Assembly: GCA_965219035.1 (NCBI GenBank)
Contig: CBDCMR010000003.1
Span: 1,116,001 to 1,180,000 of the forward strand
Source: CBDCKN01 sp965219035
GTDB lineage: Bacteria > Gemmatimonadota > Gemmatimonadetes > Longimicrobiales > Gaopeijiaceae
Direction of reading: 5' to 3'
DNA: 64,000 nucleotides
Part shown: positions 16,380-25,045 of the stretch, piece after piece
Layout of the letters: every line of letters begins with the position of its first letter
How positions within the stretch are numbered: position 1 is the stretch's first letter
Program-made: the position numbers and the translations under genes
Notes under the pieces: model-generated
The model's database searches: none
What the model was told of the DNA's origin: nothing
The model's input: the letters and a program-made list of their open reading frames with translations, nothing else

Positions 16380-16543
16380 CTAAATCCCGGGAGATGCGGG
16401 GTTCTTCGCCCATCGCCCGGCTCCGATGACGCCGACGCGGAGTCGCTCCGTCACTCGGTTCCTCGTGGGGTTGAGGTGTGGTGGCCGATGGTGACCGTCC
16501 CCTGCATCAGCTGCTCCGGAGTCGCGGCCGCCGTCTCCGAGAG

Positions 16544-18247
16544 TCAAGATCCGGCGCGTCGCAGGAGCCTACCGGGGCGCGCGTCGCGCAGGATCCCGTC
16601 GTCGATCACCGGGACCCCGTTCACCAGCACGTAGTCCATTCCCTCGGCATACTGCATGGGGTCACCGAAGTCGGCCCTGTCCCTCACCTCCTCGGGGTCG
16701 AAGATCAGCAGGTCGGCGGCCATCCCGGGGGCGACGAGGCCCCGGTCATGGAGCCCGAGACGGTGTGCGGCCAGCGACGTCATGCGCCGCACCGCATCCT
16801 CCAGGGTGATCACCCGATCCTCGCCCACGTACTTGGCGATCACCCGTGGAAACGCACCGAAGGCCCGGGGATGGGAGCTGGCGCTGGTGGCCGGGTTCAC
16901 GGGCGACGCGTCGGTATCGATCATCACCCACTCGGCGCGGAGCGCCTGCCACTTCTGCTCCTCGTTCATGCTCCTGGGGTTCACGCTGACCCCTCGTGCC
17001 TTCACCAGGTCGAAGAAGGCGTTCCACGGATCGGTGCCGAGAACGGCCGCAGCTCCCGCCACGGACTGGCCGATGACCCGTTGTTCAATGGACTCCGGAG
17101 CCGACTCAATGAGGACGTTGTCCCACTCCATCCCCACATGCCGGTACCAGTTCTCCCAGTCGGCCGTGGACTCCACCTCCTGCCGCAAGGCCTGGCGCAC
17201 CTCCGGATCGTCCAGGGTGGCCAGGAAAGCTTCCGTCCCCTCCGAGTAGTGCCTGGGGTGCAGGAACGAGCCCAGGCCGATGCCGTTCCGTATGTACGGG
17301 TAGATGTCGGCGGTGACGTCCATCCCGGCTGTGCGCGCCGAGTCGATCAGTGCGATGGCCTCGGCCATGAGCGGCCAGTTCTCCTGGCCGGCGGCCTTCA
17401 GGTGGTAGATGTGGACCGGGACCCCGGCGCCCTCTCCGATCTCCAGGGCTTCGCGGATGGCGTCGAGGACCGCGTGGCTCTCGTTACGCATGTGTGTGAA
17501 GTAGACGCCGCCGTACTCCCCTGCGACCCGGGCCAGCTCGATGAGCTCGTCGGTGCGGGCGTAGACCGCCGGAGGGTAGATCAAGGATGTCGAGACGCCC
17601 ACGGCGCCGTCCTCCATGGCCTGCCGTACCAGGGCCCTCATCTCCTCGATCTCTGCCAGGTCCGGCCGGACGTCCCCCTCTCCCAGCACGACCTGTCGCA
17701 CCTGGGTCAGGCCCACGTCGTGGACCACGTTGATGGGGATGCCGAAGCCCTCGAGGATCGCGAAGTACTCCGCATACGTCTGCCAGCGGAGCGTGTCGCC
17801 GTCCACTACGGGTGGGTTGGAGAGCGTCGCCTCGCTCTGAGGGGCGGGGGAGCCGCCTTCACCGGAGAGGTAGGTCGTGATCCCCTGGCGCAGCTTGCTC
17901 TCGGCGCTCGGGGGGTTGGTGACCAGCACCTGGCTGGACTGGCCCATCATGTCGATGAAGCCCGGGCTCAACACCCGGTCAGCCGCGTCGATGGTGCGGT
18001 GGGTCTCCCGACCGTCCAGGTACCCCACCGCCTCGATCCGGTCCCCTCGTATGCCCACGTCGCCACGGAACCAGGGGTTGCCCCCTCCGTCGACGATCCT
18101 TGCGTCGAGGACCAGGATGTCGAAGGGCTCTCCGGCTTCCGATCTCCCGCCATCGGCCCCCCCCGAGCATGCGGAAAGCGATGCGATGAGCAGTAGTGCG
18201 GCGGCGGGCGGCGTGAACCGGAATGCCGAGAATGGATCGAGAAGCAT
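16544..18247 (-). CDS. N-acyl-D-amino-acid deacylase-like amidohydrolase, lipoprotein
   Basis: The 567 residues begin with a lipoprotein signal (AAALLLIASLSAC). An amidohydrolase composite domain follows (FDILVLDARIVDGGG, then PGFIDMMGQSSQVLV). In usual D-aminoacylases the metal-binding HxH lies right after PGFID; here that is M-M-G-Q, so the first pair of metal ligands is absent. Other features remain: GVSTSLIYPPAVYARTDEL, GGVYFTHMRNES, VHIYHLKAAG, the lid IDTDASP and the C-terminal beta domain with AADLLIFDPEEV. A subset of the family shares this loss and may use one metal. The role is probably periplasmic release of amino acids from acylated or D-containing compounds. It is full length. 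Confidence 0.75.
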   Translation of the reverse strand: MLLDPFSAFRFTPPAAALLLIASLSACSGGADGGRSEAGEPFDILVLDARIVDGGGNPWFRGDVGIRGDRIEAVGYLDGRETHRTIDAADRVLSPGFIDMMGQSSQVLVTNPPSAESKLRQGITTYLSGEGGSPAPQSEATLSNPPVVDGDTLRWQTYAEYFAILEGFGIPINVVHDVGLTQVRQVVLGEGDVRPDLAEIEEMRALVRQAMEDGAVGVSTSLIYPPAVYARTDELIELARVAGEYGGVYFTHMRNESHAVLDAIREALEIGEGAGVPVHIYHLKAAGQENWPLMAEAIALIDSARTAGMDVTADIYPYIRNGIGLGSFLHPRHYSEGTEAFLATLDDPEVRQALRQEVESTADWENWYRHVGMEWDNVLIESAPESIEQRVIGQSVAGAAAVLGTDPWNAFFDLVKARGVSVNPRSMNEEQKWQALRAEWVMIDTDASPVNPATSASSHPRAFGAFPRVIAKYVGEDRVITLEDAVRRMTSLAAHRLGLHDRGLVAPGMAADLLIFDPEEVRDRADFGDPMQYAEGMDYVLVNGVPVIDDGILRDARPGRLLRRAGS

Positions 18248-18323
18248 TTCTCCCCCTGGGCAGCGCCATCGGTAGCTTCCGCTCCACAGCTTACGCGACC
18301 GACGACCATTCCCGAAAGAGCCG

Positions 18324-18905
18324 CTAGCCGGCTGCCTGCTTCCTTTCCCGTATGTGGCGCCTGAAGCGGAAGGCGTTCTCGGGCAGCTCTAGGTCCATCC
18401 CGTATTCGTCGGGTCCCACCGCCAGCACCTTCGCCACGATGACGCTCAGGTCGTCCCGCTCGAAGGCTTCCAGGACCGCCTCCCCGAACTGGAGCGGCGT
18501 CTCGGCCGTGGCCACGTACTCGACTCCCGCCCCCTTGGCGATCTGAGCCAGGTCTGTGATGCCCGATGTGGTCTGGGAGTCGAAGCCGCCCGTCGAGAGC
18601 AGGCTACCGTTGTCGAAGATGATGTGGATGAGGTTCTTCGGGCGGTAGCGGGCCAGGGTCGTGAGCGTCCCCAGGTTCATCAGAACCGAGCCATCTCCGT
18701 CCATCACGACCACACGCTCCTCAGGCAGGTGCATGGCGAGCCCCAGGCCGATGGACGACGCCAGGCCCATGGCGTGCTGCAGGTAGAAGAAGTTCTCCCG
18801 GTGGCCCAGGTTGTAGAGCTCCTGGGCGCAAGCGCCCATGATGGTGACGACCAGCTTGTCTTCGAGCTCGGGGTAGATGACCTTGATGCACTGTGCGCGC
18901 TCCAC
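18324..18905 (-). CDS. TPP-dependent sulfopyruvate/phosphonopyruvate decarboxylase-type beta subunit
   Basis: The 193-residue TPP-binding half starts at GTG. The TPP motif GDGSVLMNLGTLTTLARYRP ends in IFDNGSL, and NFFYLQHAMGLASSIGLGLA binds the cofactor's aminopyrimidine side. The size and pattern match the ComE-type beta subunit of sulfopyruvate decarboxylase, or the C-terminal half of phosphonopyruvate decarboxylase, enzymes that make sulfo- or phosphonoacetaldehyde. The alpha partner upstream is frameshifted, so activity is doubtful. The GTG overlaps the alpha frame by one base, which hints at an old fusion or coupled pair. Confidence 0.75.
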   Translation of the reverse strand: MERAQCIKVIYPELEDKLVVTIMGACAQELYNLGHRENFFYLQHAMGLASSIGLGLAMHLPEERVVVMDGDGSVLMNLGTLTTLARYRPKNLIHIIFDNGSLLSTGGFDSQTTSGITDLAQIAKGAGVEYVATAETPLQFGEAVLEAFERDDLSVIVAKVLAVGPDEYGMDLELPENAFRFRRHIRERKQAAG

Positions 18906-19413
18906 TGGTTCTCCATCAGGTCACGCGTCAGGAGCAGCGCGACGGGCGAGAGGGAGCTCTGAGAGAACGTGTACGCCTCGTGGATCTGTTTACCGACCTT
19001 GGCGGGGTCCCGCGCGTACTCGAACGGGATGCTCAACGCCCGCAGCACCTCTTCGGTGATGATTCCGCCCCGTGTGTGCCAGGGATAGGGCTCGCCCCAG
19101 TGGCCCCGCAGGGCGATGAGCATGCAGAGAGGGATACCGTAGAGCTGCGCGAGGGACACCCCCCGTTGATGGCTGCCAAGAAGCCGTGGTTTTGCATGAG
19201 AAGCACATGGGGCTCTCCGGCGAAGTAGGCGCCGCCTGCGATGCCGATGGCCTCCTCCTCCTTGGCCACCTGGATGAGCTCGACATCCGGGTCGTCCTCG
19301 GCTCGCTGCAAGAGGAGGCCCAGCCAGGTCTCCGAGAGGGCCGATATCGATTTGATGCCGGCGTCCTTGATGCCTTCGAAGATGATCTTGGAGTTTTCGT
19401 ACGAGACGGGCAT
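18704..19413 (-). pseudogene. TPP decarboxylase alpha subunit, frameshifted
   Basis: The ATG at 19411-19413 opens MPVSYENSKIIFEGIKDAGI, then AKEEEAIGIAGGAYFAGEPH, whose E-E is the TPP-activating glutamate region of the PYR domain, and LLMQNHGFLAAING. Homology then changes frame. VSLAQLYGIPLCMLIALRGH continues one base out of phase at a run of six G (plus strand C, 19159-19164); five G would restore the frame. The second frame runs to the expected end near 18905 (LLLTRDLMENQ) but has no stop until 18704, inside the beta gene. Real mutation or homopolymer error are both possible. Confidence 0.75.
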
Positions 19414-19512
19414 CTCGCCTCCGTTCGAGTCGGGCGCAGACCGGTATCGGAACAATCTTCGTAGGCGATTGTCCGAGACACTTCTGGGACACCACACTGG
19501 GGACGAATCACC

Positions 19513-20439
19513 ATGACGATCTCACGTCGAGAGATGCTCAGGGCGAGCGCCGGGACCGGCGCGGCCCTGCTTCTGGGCGACCTTTCCGCGCTCGCTCAGT
19601 CTCCTTCGCTGCTCACCCGTACGATCCCATCCTCAGGTGAGGCGATCCCGGCCGTGGGCCTCGGGAGCGCACGGAGCTTCAGCAGGAGGGCCTCTGCGGC
19701 GGAACACGGCGACCTGAAGGAAGTTCTCCGGTTCTTCAGGGAGGCGGGCGGATCGGTCTTCGACACAGCCCCCACATATGGTCGCTCGGAGAGTGTGGCG
19801 GGGGCCTTGGCTCAGGAGCTAGGGATCGAGAACGAGCTCTTTTTCGCCACCAAGATTTCCACCGGTGGCGGACGTGAATCGGGAGTCCGACAGCAGGAGT
19901 CCTCGATGCGGCTCTGGGGCCGCGACGCCATCGACCTGAATCAGGTGCACAACCTCCGTGGCGTGGAGATCCATCTACCGACGATCCGGCAGGCGAAGGA
20001 CGAGGGCCGCACACGCTACGTGGGCGTGACGATATCCCGTCTGCGTCAGTTCGGGGACATGGAGCGGGTGATGCTCAGGGAGCCCTTGGACTTCATCCAG
20101 GTCAACTACTCACTGGGCGAGCGTGAGGCGGCCGATCGGCTGCTTCCCCTGGCGCAGGACCGCGGCTTCGCCGTCATGATCAACGAGCCCTACAACGCCG
20201 GCCGGCTGTTCCGCGCCGTGCGAGGCGAGCCGCTGCCCGAGTGGGCCGTCGAGTTCGACTGCCGGAGCTGGGGGCAGTTCTTCCTGAAGTACATCCTCGC
20301 ACACCCTGCCGTGACGGTCGCGATTCCGGGGACCTCGGACCCGGAGCATCTGGTGGATAACATGGGAGCCGGGGTTGGGCGCCTGCCCGACGAGGGCACA
20401 CGAAGGCGCATGGAGGAGCTCTTCGACGCGTTGAGTTAA
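19513..20439 (+). CDS. Tat-exported aldo/keto reductase
   Basis: A twin-arginine signal (SRREMLRASAGTGAALLLGD) leads a 308-residue AKR barrel. Catalytic residues are visible: Asp in FDTAPTYG with its Tyr, Lys in FFATKIS and His in NQVHNL. The NADPH-binding loop near the end has TVAIPGTSDPEHLVDN. Tat export implies folding with cofactor in the cytoplasm before transfer to the periplasm, a pattern common in this lineage. The substrate is unknown. It lies divergent from the broken decarboxylase genes, 99 bases from their start. Confidence 0.85.
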   Translation: MTISRREMLRASAGTGAALLLGDLSALAQSPSLLTRTIPSSGEAIPAVGLGSARSFSRRASAAEHGDLKEVLRFFREAGGSVFDTAPTYGRSESVAGALAQELGIENELFFATKISTGGGRESGVRQQESSMRLWGRDAIDLNQVHNLRGVEIHLPTIRQAKDEGRTRYVGVTISRLRQFGDMERVMLREPLDFIQVNYSLGEREAADRLLPLAQDRGFAVMINEPYNAGRLFRAVRGEPLPEWAVEFDCRSWGQFFLKYILAHPAVTVAIPGTSDPEHLVDNMGAGVGRLPDEGTRRRMEELFDALS

Positions 20440-20608
20440 ACGGCAGAGGTCGACCGCCCAGTCGGATGCCGACCTCCGGCGATTGTGGTCCACACTCCCT
20501 GCCGATGCGCCAGCCCTTGCGAGAGAGGGTGGGAGGGGCGCAACCTGTATCTTCGCATTGCTCCCGGGTGATGTGTTCGCGGGAGTCTTGCCCTCCACCG
20601 CGTGACAA

Positions 20609-20947
20609 ATGACTGCGACCGAGAACGCGCTGAACGCTCGGGCCCTCGGCCGAAAGCCCGTCGACGACCAGGTCGACTTCTACGGTCTCACCCACCCTGG
20701 GAAGGTCCGGAAGGAGAATCAGGACCACTTCCTCGTCTCCTCGCTCCACAAACGCATGGACGTGCATCTGGCCAGTCTCCCCGACTCGGGTAGGCTGTAC
20801 GGAGAGGCGGAGCGTCTCGCCGAGCGGCTCCGCTCCATGACGTCGGCCAAGCAGGTGTGCGAAGACCTGCTGCAGGATGCGCTCGACGGCGGGGACAGCA
20901 ACAACATCACCATCATCGTGGTTCGGGCGTTGGAAAACGACGCGTGA
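20609..20947 (+). pseudogene. Internally deleted PP2C-type Ser/Thr phosphatase
   Basis: The beginning is a standard PP2C start: FYGLTHPGKVRKENQDHFLV, with the N-Q-D metal Asp. The end is a standard PP2C end: QDALDGGDSNNITIIVVRAL. Between them only about 40 residues remain, where about 150 should carry the central G-D-G-x-G-G and D-G-x-x-D metal motifs. The frame is intact, so a small 112-residue product could be made, but it cannot be a phosphatase. An internal deletion that kept frame is the simplest explanation. Confidence 0.8.
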
Positions 20948-21045
20948 CGGGGGGCTCGCCCGCGGGCCGCGTTTCCGATCGAGCTAGTTTGCCACCAACT
21001 CCTTCGCCAGTTCTCAAGGGAGAAGGACCTCAAGGAGTGGGGATT

Positions 21046-22623
21046 ATGCGTACTCGATTCGACTCCGCGGTCGGACTCGCGGTTCAGCGCCTTTGGTCAA
21101 TACTCCTGGCCGCGTTCTCCATCCAGTTGGCACCGGGCCCCGCCCCGGCTCAGGAGGGAGCCCTCCGGGGCTTCGACGCCTATGTCGAGGCCGCCATGAA
21201 GGAGTGGAAGGTGCCGGGGCTCGCCGTCGCCGTCGTGAAGGACGACCGGCTGATCCACGCCCGAGGCTATGGAGTGAAGGAGGTGGGCCGACCGGACCCG
21301 GTGGACGAGCACACCCTCTTCGCCGTGGGCTCCACCTCCAAGGCCTTCACCACCGCCGCCCTCGGGATGCTGGTCGACGAGGGGAAACTCGACTGGGACG
21401 ACCAAGTGGTGGAGGGCTTATCGGGCTTTCGCCTCCACGACCCCTACGTCACCCTGGAGATGCGGATCCGGGACCTCGTCACGCACCGGAGCGGCCTCTC
21501 CCGGGCGGACCGCCTGTGGTACGTGGGCTACCCCAGGGAAGAGGTGCTCCGGCGGATCCGCTTCCACGAGCCCACCTGGAGCTTCCGGACCCACTACGGC
21601 TACCAGAACATCATGTTCCTTGCGGCGGGCCAGATCATCCCGGAGGTCACCGGCACGAGCTGGGACGACTTCGTGGACCGGCGGATCTTCACGCCCCTGG
21701 GGATGGAGCGGTCGAACACGAGCGTCACGGCCCTGGAGGGGGACGCGAACGTGGCCACCCCCCACATGCTGGTGGAGGGCGAGCCCGTGTCGATCCGCTA
21801 CCGGAACATCGATAACGTGGGGCCCGCCGGCTCCATCAACTCCAGCACGGCGGAGATGGCCCGGTGGGTTCGGCTCCACCTGGGGGGCGGCGTCTTCGAG
21901 GGCCGGAGGCTCCTGAAGGAGGAGACGGTTGCCGAGATCCACTCCCCCCAGACCGTCATGCCCATCGACGAGGACATCCGGGAGCTCTACCCCACCACCC
22001 ACTTCCGGGCCTACGGCTTCGGGTGGTCCCTCCAGGACCACCGGGGGCGGAAGTTGGTGCAGCACGGGGGTGGGATCGACGGGATGCGGGCCTACGTGGC
22101 GATGATCCCGGAGGAGGGGATCGGGATCGTGCTTCTCTCGAACCGGGGAGGCCAGAACATGGTGATCGGGCTCGCGTTCCGGGCCCTGGACCAGCTCCTA
22201 GGGGCGCCGGAGCGGGACTGGGCCGCCGCCTTCCTGGCCCAGGCCGAGGAAGCCCGGGCCCAGCGGGAGGAGCGAGAGCGAAAGCTCCGGGAGGCCCGGG
22301 TGGCCGGCACGAGCCCTTCCGTCTCCCTGGACGCCTACACCGGCACCTACGCCGACAGCCTCTACGGGCCGGCGGAGGTGACGAGGGAAGGCGGCGGCCT
22401 CGTCCTCCGCCTCGGCACGAAATACGTCGGGGACCTGGAGCACTGGCACCTCGACGTCTTCCGGGCCGTGTGGCGGGACCGGAGGCTGGACCCGAAGTTC
22501 GCGACCTTCGTGGTGGGCCCCGACGGTCGTGTGACCGAGCTCCAGCTTCCCCTGGAGTCCGACATCCCGGTCCCGGTGCGGTTCGCCCGGGCAGCCCGGA
22601 CCGGCGAGAGCGGGAGTAAGTGA
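21046..22623 (+). CDS. Serine hydrolase of the beta-lactamase / class C PBP family
   Basis: The start is the ATG after a good AAGGAG site. A signal peptide (LLAAFSIQLAPGPAPAQ) precedes a 350-residue beta-lactamase fold. The nucleophile motif is SxxK in GSTSKAFTT, the second motif is YxN in YGYQN, and the third is HGG in LVQHGGGIDG. A C-terminal DUF3471-like lipocalin domain (about 420-525) has LDAYTGTYADSLYGPAEVTR. The product is probably a periplasmic D-aminopeptidase or esterase rather than an antibiotic lactamase. Its codon use is very rich in CGG, GGG and CTC and looks more GC-rich than its neighbours, a possible sign of transfer. Confidence 0.85.
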   Translation: MRTRFDSAVGLAVQRLWSILLAAFSIQLAPGPAPAQEGALRGFDAYVEAAMKEWKVPGLAVAVVKDDRLIHARGYGVKEVGRPDPVDEHTLFAVGSTSKAFTTAALGMLVDEGKLDWDDQVVEGLSGFRLHDPYVTLEMRIRDLVTHRSGLSRADRLWYVGYPREEVLRRIRFHEPTWSFRTHYGYQNIMFLAAGQIIPEVTGTSWDDFVDRRIFTPLGMERSNTSVTALEGDANVATPHMLVEGEPVSIRYRNIDNVGPAGSINSSTAEMARWVRLHLGGGVFEGRRLLKEETVAEIHSPQTVMPIDEDIRELYPTTHFRAYGFGWSLQDHRGRKLVQHGGGIDGMRAYVAMIPEEGIGIVLLSNRGGQNMVIGLAFRALDQLLGAPERDWAAAFLAQAEEARAQREERERKLREARVAGTSPSVSLDAYTGTYADSLYGPAEVTREGGGLVLRLGTKYVGDLEHWHLDVFRAVWRDRRLDPKFATFVVGPDGRVTELQLPLESDIPVPVRFARAARTGESGSK

Positions 22624-22695
22624 GCGAGACGGATCCCAGACACGCAGAGACGGACGACGATGCTCCTGTTGCGTCTTGGAGGGCGTTGAGGGACG

Positions 22696-23404
22696 CTAGC
22701 GAAGGAGCTCGTTGGCGATCGTCTGAAGCTGCATGTTCGAGGTGCCTTCGTCGATCGTCCCGATCATTGCATCCCGGTAGAGCCTCTCCACCGGGTACTC
22801 GCTCGTGAAGCCAACCCTACCGAACAGGTCCATGCAGCGGGAGGTAATCTTCTGGGCCACCTCTGACGAGTAGAGCTTCGCCATGGCGGTCTGCACCAAG
22901 AACGGCATGCCCGCGTCCTTGAGGCGCGCAGCGTTATACACCATCAAACGCATTGCTTCGAGCTCGGTGGCCAGCGAGGCGAGCTCGAACTTCACCCCCT
23001 GGAAGGCGGAGATGGGGCGCCCGCGAGTGCGGGAAGGTAGCGAGACTTCTGATCATCCGTACCCCAGCGAAGGATCGGGTTGTTCACCAGCGTGTTCTGC
23101 ACGTCTACGAAGACGCCCGGGAGGGATCCACGCGGGAGAGCTCCTCCACCACGAGCGTGGCGGTGAAGAAGGTAGAAGCAGTGCCGCCGTACTGTTCGGG
23201 GATCTGGATTCCCATCAGCCCCAGCTCGAACAGCTGGGTGATTAATTGCTCGTCGAGCTTTGCCTCCCGGTCTATGGCGGCGACACGCGGGCTCACCTGC
23301 TCTTCCGAGAACTCCCGGACCGCCTCCCGGAACATCTCCTCGTCCTGGCTGAGGTCCGTGAGCGCCCGTCGAGTCGCCTCCGACAATACCGTGGCCATCA
23401 CCAT
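22696..23404 (-). pseudogene. Acyl-CoA dehydrogenase, broken and internally deleted
   Basis: The first part (residues 1-98) is a normal N-terminal helical domain with IQIPEQYGGTASTFFTATLV and VVEELSRVDPS. At about 23120 the frame changes: GVFVDVQNTLVNNPILRWGT then DDQKSRYLPALAG continue one frame over. The FAD-binding middle domain is then missing, and the sequence jumps to ISAFQGVKFELASLATELEA, the C-terminal helical domain, in the first frame. It ends properly at ELLR, with the FTSEYPVERLYRDAMIGTID block carrying substrate and FAD contacts. A full enzyme has about 380 residues, so at least 130 are lost. Confidence 0.85.
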
Positions 23405-23495
23405 ACCCGCTCGCAGGGCGACGAGAGTCGATGCGGTGCTGGCGCTGCGGAGGGAGTAATGGAGGGACGGAACCGCCGCATCCCTCCCAACGGTC

Positions 23496-24257
23496 TCACG
23501 CCTTCACGTTGTCGATCAGGCGCACGCCTTCAATGAAGACAGCCGCCAGCCGTCTCCCCGACCAGTCTTCCACGTAGTCGACCTGAATACCACGGTCCTC
23601 GAGGCATTTCCGAACCCCCAACGACGAATCTCCATTCTTCAAGAGAGAAGCAAACTCGGACGCCAGCTTTCGGCCGTGGGCCGACAGAAGTGCGTTACGC
23701 GAACTCAGCGCCACGCCATCGGCATCCCGCACGATGGGACATGGACGGATCTGCACCTCCATGGAAAAAGCGGCTGCCATGTCTTGGATGAGGCGATACT
23801 GCTGGTAGTCTTTTTCGCCAAAATATGCTCGGTGCGGGCGAATGATGTTGAACAAACGCATGACGACCGTCAGTACCCCATCGAAATGGCCGGGTCGATG
23901 CGCTCCGCAGAGTCGCGTGCTCAAATCGGTCTCGGACAGTTTGTACCGGTAGTCATCAGGATAGACCGTGCTCCGGTCCGGGAGAAACAGATAGTCGACG
24001 CCGAGCTCTTCGAGCGTTTGGGTGTCGACATCCAGGGTGCGTGGATAGTTCTCGAGGTCGGTTGGGTCGTTGAATTGCGTAGGGTTGACGAATACGCTGA
24101 CGACGGTCTTGGTGTTTTCCTCGAGGCTGCGCTCGACCAACGAGGTATGGCCGGTGTGAAGTGCACCCATCGTCGGGACGAAGCCCAGCGTGTTGCCCGA
24201 GTTCTCGATCTCGGCGCGCACGGGTTTCCAGTCGGCCACCGAGCCAACCGTTCGCAT
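23496..24257 (-). CDS. panC: Pantothenate synthetase
   Basis: The enzyme joins pantoate and beta-alanine with ATP. Family motifs are GFVPTMGALHTGH (HxGH nucleotide site), VNPTQFNDPTDLENYPRTLD, RPGHFDGVLTVVMRLFNI, FGEKDYQQYRLIQDM and SSRNALLS with the KMSKS-like end. At 253 residues it is about 25 shorter than usual, lost mainly in the C-terminal lid domain, though the final DWSGRRLAAVFIEGVRLIDN block is intact. The ATG overlaps the panB stop (TGATG). It is the third gene of a coupled operon. Confidence 0.93.
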   Translation of the reverse strand: MRTVGSVADWKPVRAEIENSGNTLGFVPTMGALHTGHTSLVERSLEENTKTVVSVFVNPTQFNDPTDLENYPRTLDVDTQTLEELGVDYLFLPDRSTVYPDDYRYKLSETDLSTRLCGAHRPGHFDGVLTVVMRLFNIIRPHRAYFGEKDYQQYRLIQDMAAAFSMEVQIRPCPIVRDADGVALSSRNALLSAHGRKLASEFASLLKNGDSSLGVRKCLEDRGIQVDYVEDWSGRRLAAVFIEGVRLIDNVKA

Positions 24258-25045
24258 CAACTGTAGCTCTGGGCGTCGGTTGGGAAGGATCGTTCCTTTG
24301 TTTCTCGATCGAACGCATTGACTGCGCGTTGCACGAGGTCGAAGCCGTCCTCGAAGGTCTTCACGAACTTTGGGTGAAAATCACGGTTGAATCCAGCGAG
24401 ATCGTGTAACACCAACACTTGCCCATCGCAATGCGGGCCCGCACCGATACCGATAGTGGGAACCGCCACAGCCGCCGTAATCTGCCTCGCGGTGTCGACG
24501 GGAACGCATTCCAGCACTATGCTGAAGCATCCGGCATCGGCGACTCTCTTAGCTTGATCGGCGAGTTGAGCCGCCGACTCCTTGCTACCACCTTGCACCT
24601 TGAACCCACCGAGACGGTTCACGGCTTGTGGGGTGAGGCCCAGATGTCCCATGACCGGCACACCGGCGAGTACGACGCGTTCAACGACATCCTCGATTCC
24701 GTCGATTCCCTCCAGCTTGACCGCGTTGGCACCGGCGTGGATCAACGCTTCGACGGTGTCCATCGCCGGCTTGAGCCCTTTGTGAAACGAGAGAAAGGGC
24801 ATGTCCGCGATGAGGAATTTCTCGGGTGCACCTCGGGCGACCGCTTCGGTGTGCAATACCATGAGATCCGTCGTGGCCGGGAGTGTTGACGGCCGTCCGT
24901 GCATGACCATGGCCGCGCTGTCTCCCACCAAGATGGCGTCGATGGACGTCTCTCGAAGGATTCGCGCCGACCAGTAGTCGTAGCATGTGGTCATCGAGAC
25001 TTTTTCTCCGTCAGCTTTCTTGCGGCGAAAGTCCAAGGCATTCAT
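24257..25045 (-). CDS. panB: Ketopantoate hydroxymethyltransferase
   Basis: The enzyme makes ketopantoate from 2-oxoisovalerate and methylene-tetrahydrofolate. Motifs present are MTTCYDYWSARILRE, DAILVGDSAAMVMHG, MPFLSFHKG, ANAVKLEG (catalytic-site Lys and Glu), VMGHLGLTPQAVNRLGGFKV and TIGIGAGPHCDGQVLVLHD. The 262 residues are full length. The ATG overlaps the stop of the upstream DUF2520 gene (ATGA), so expression is coupled. Confidence 0.95.
   Translation of the reverse strand: MNALDFRRKKADGEKVSMTTCYDYWSARILRETSIDAILVGDSAAMVMHGRPSTLPATTDLMVLHTEAVARGAPEKFLIADMPFLSFHKGLKPAMDTVEALIHAGANAVKLEGIDGIEDVVERVVLAGVPVMGHLGLTPQAVNRLGGFKVQGGSKESAAQLADQAKRVADAGCFSIVLECVPVDTARQITAAVAVPTIGIGAGPHCDGQVLVLHDLAGFNRDFHPKFVKTFEDGFDLVQRAVNAFDRETKERSFPTDAQSYS

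Noticed and set aside
16478..18196. A long open plus-strand frame (about 570 codons) antisense to the amidohydrolase.
   Set aside because: It mirrors the real gene, has His/Arg/Gly-rich composition and no domain; it is an effect of high GC.
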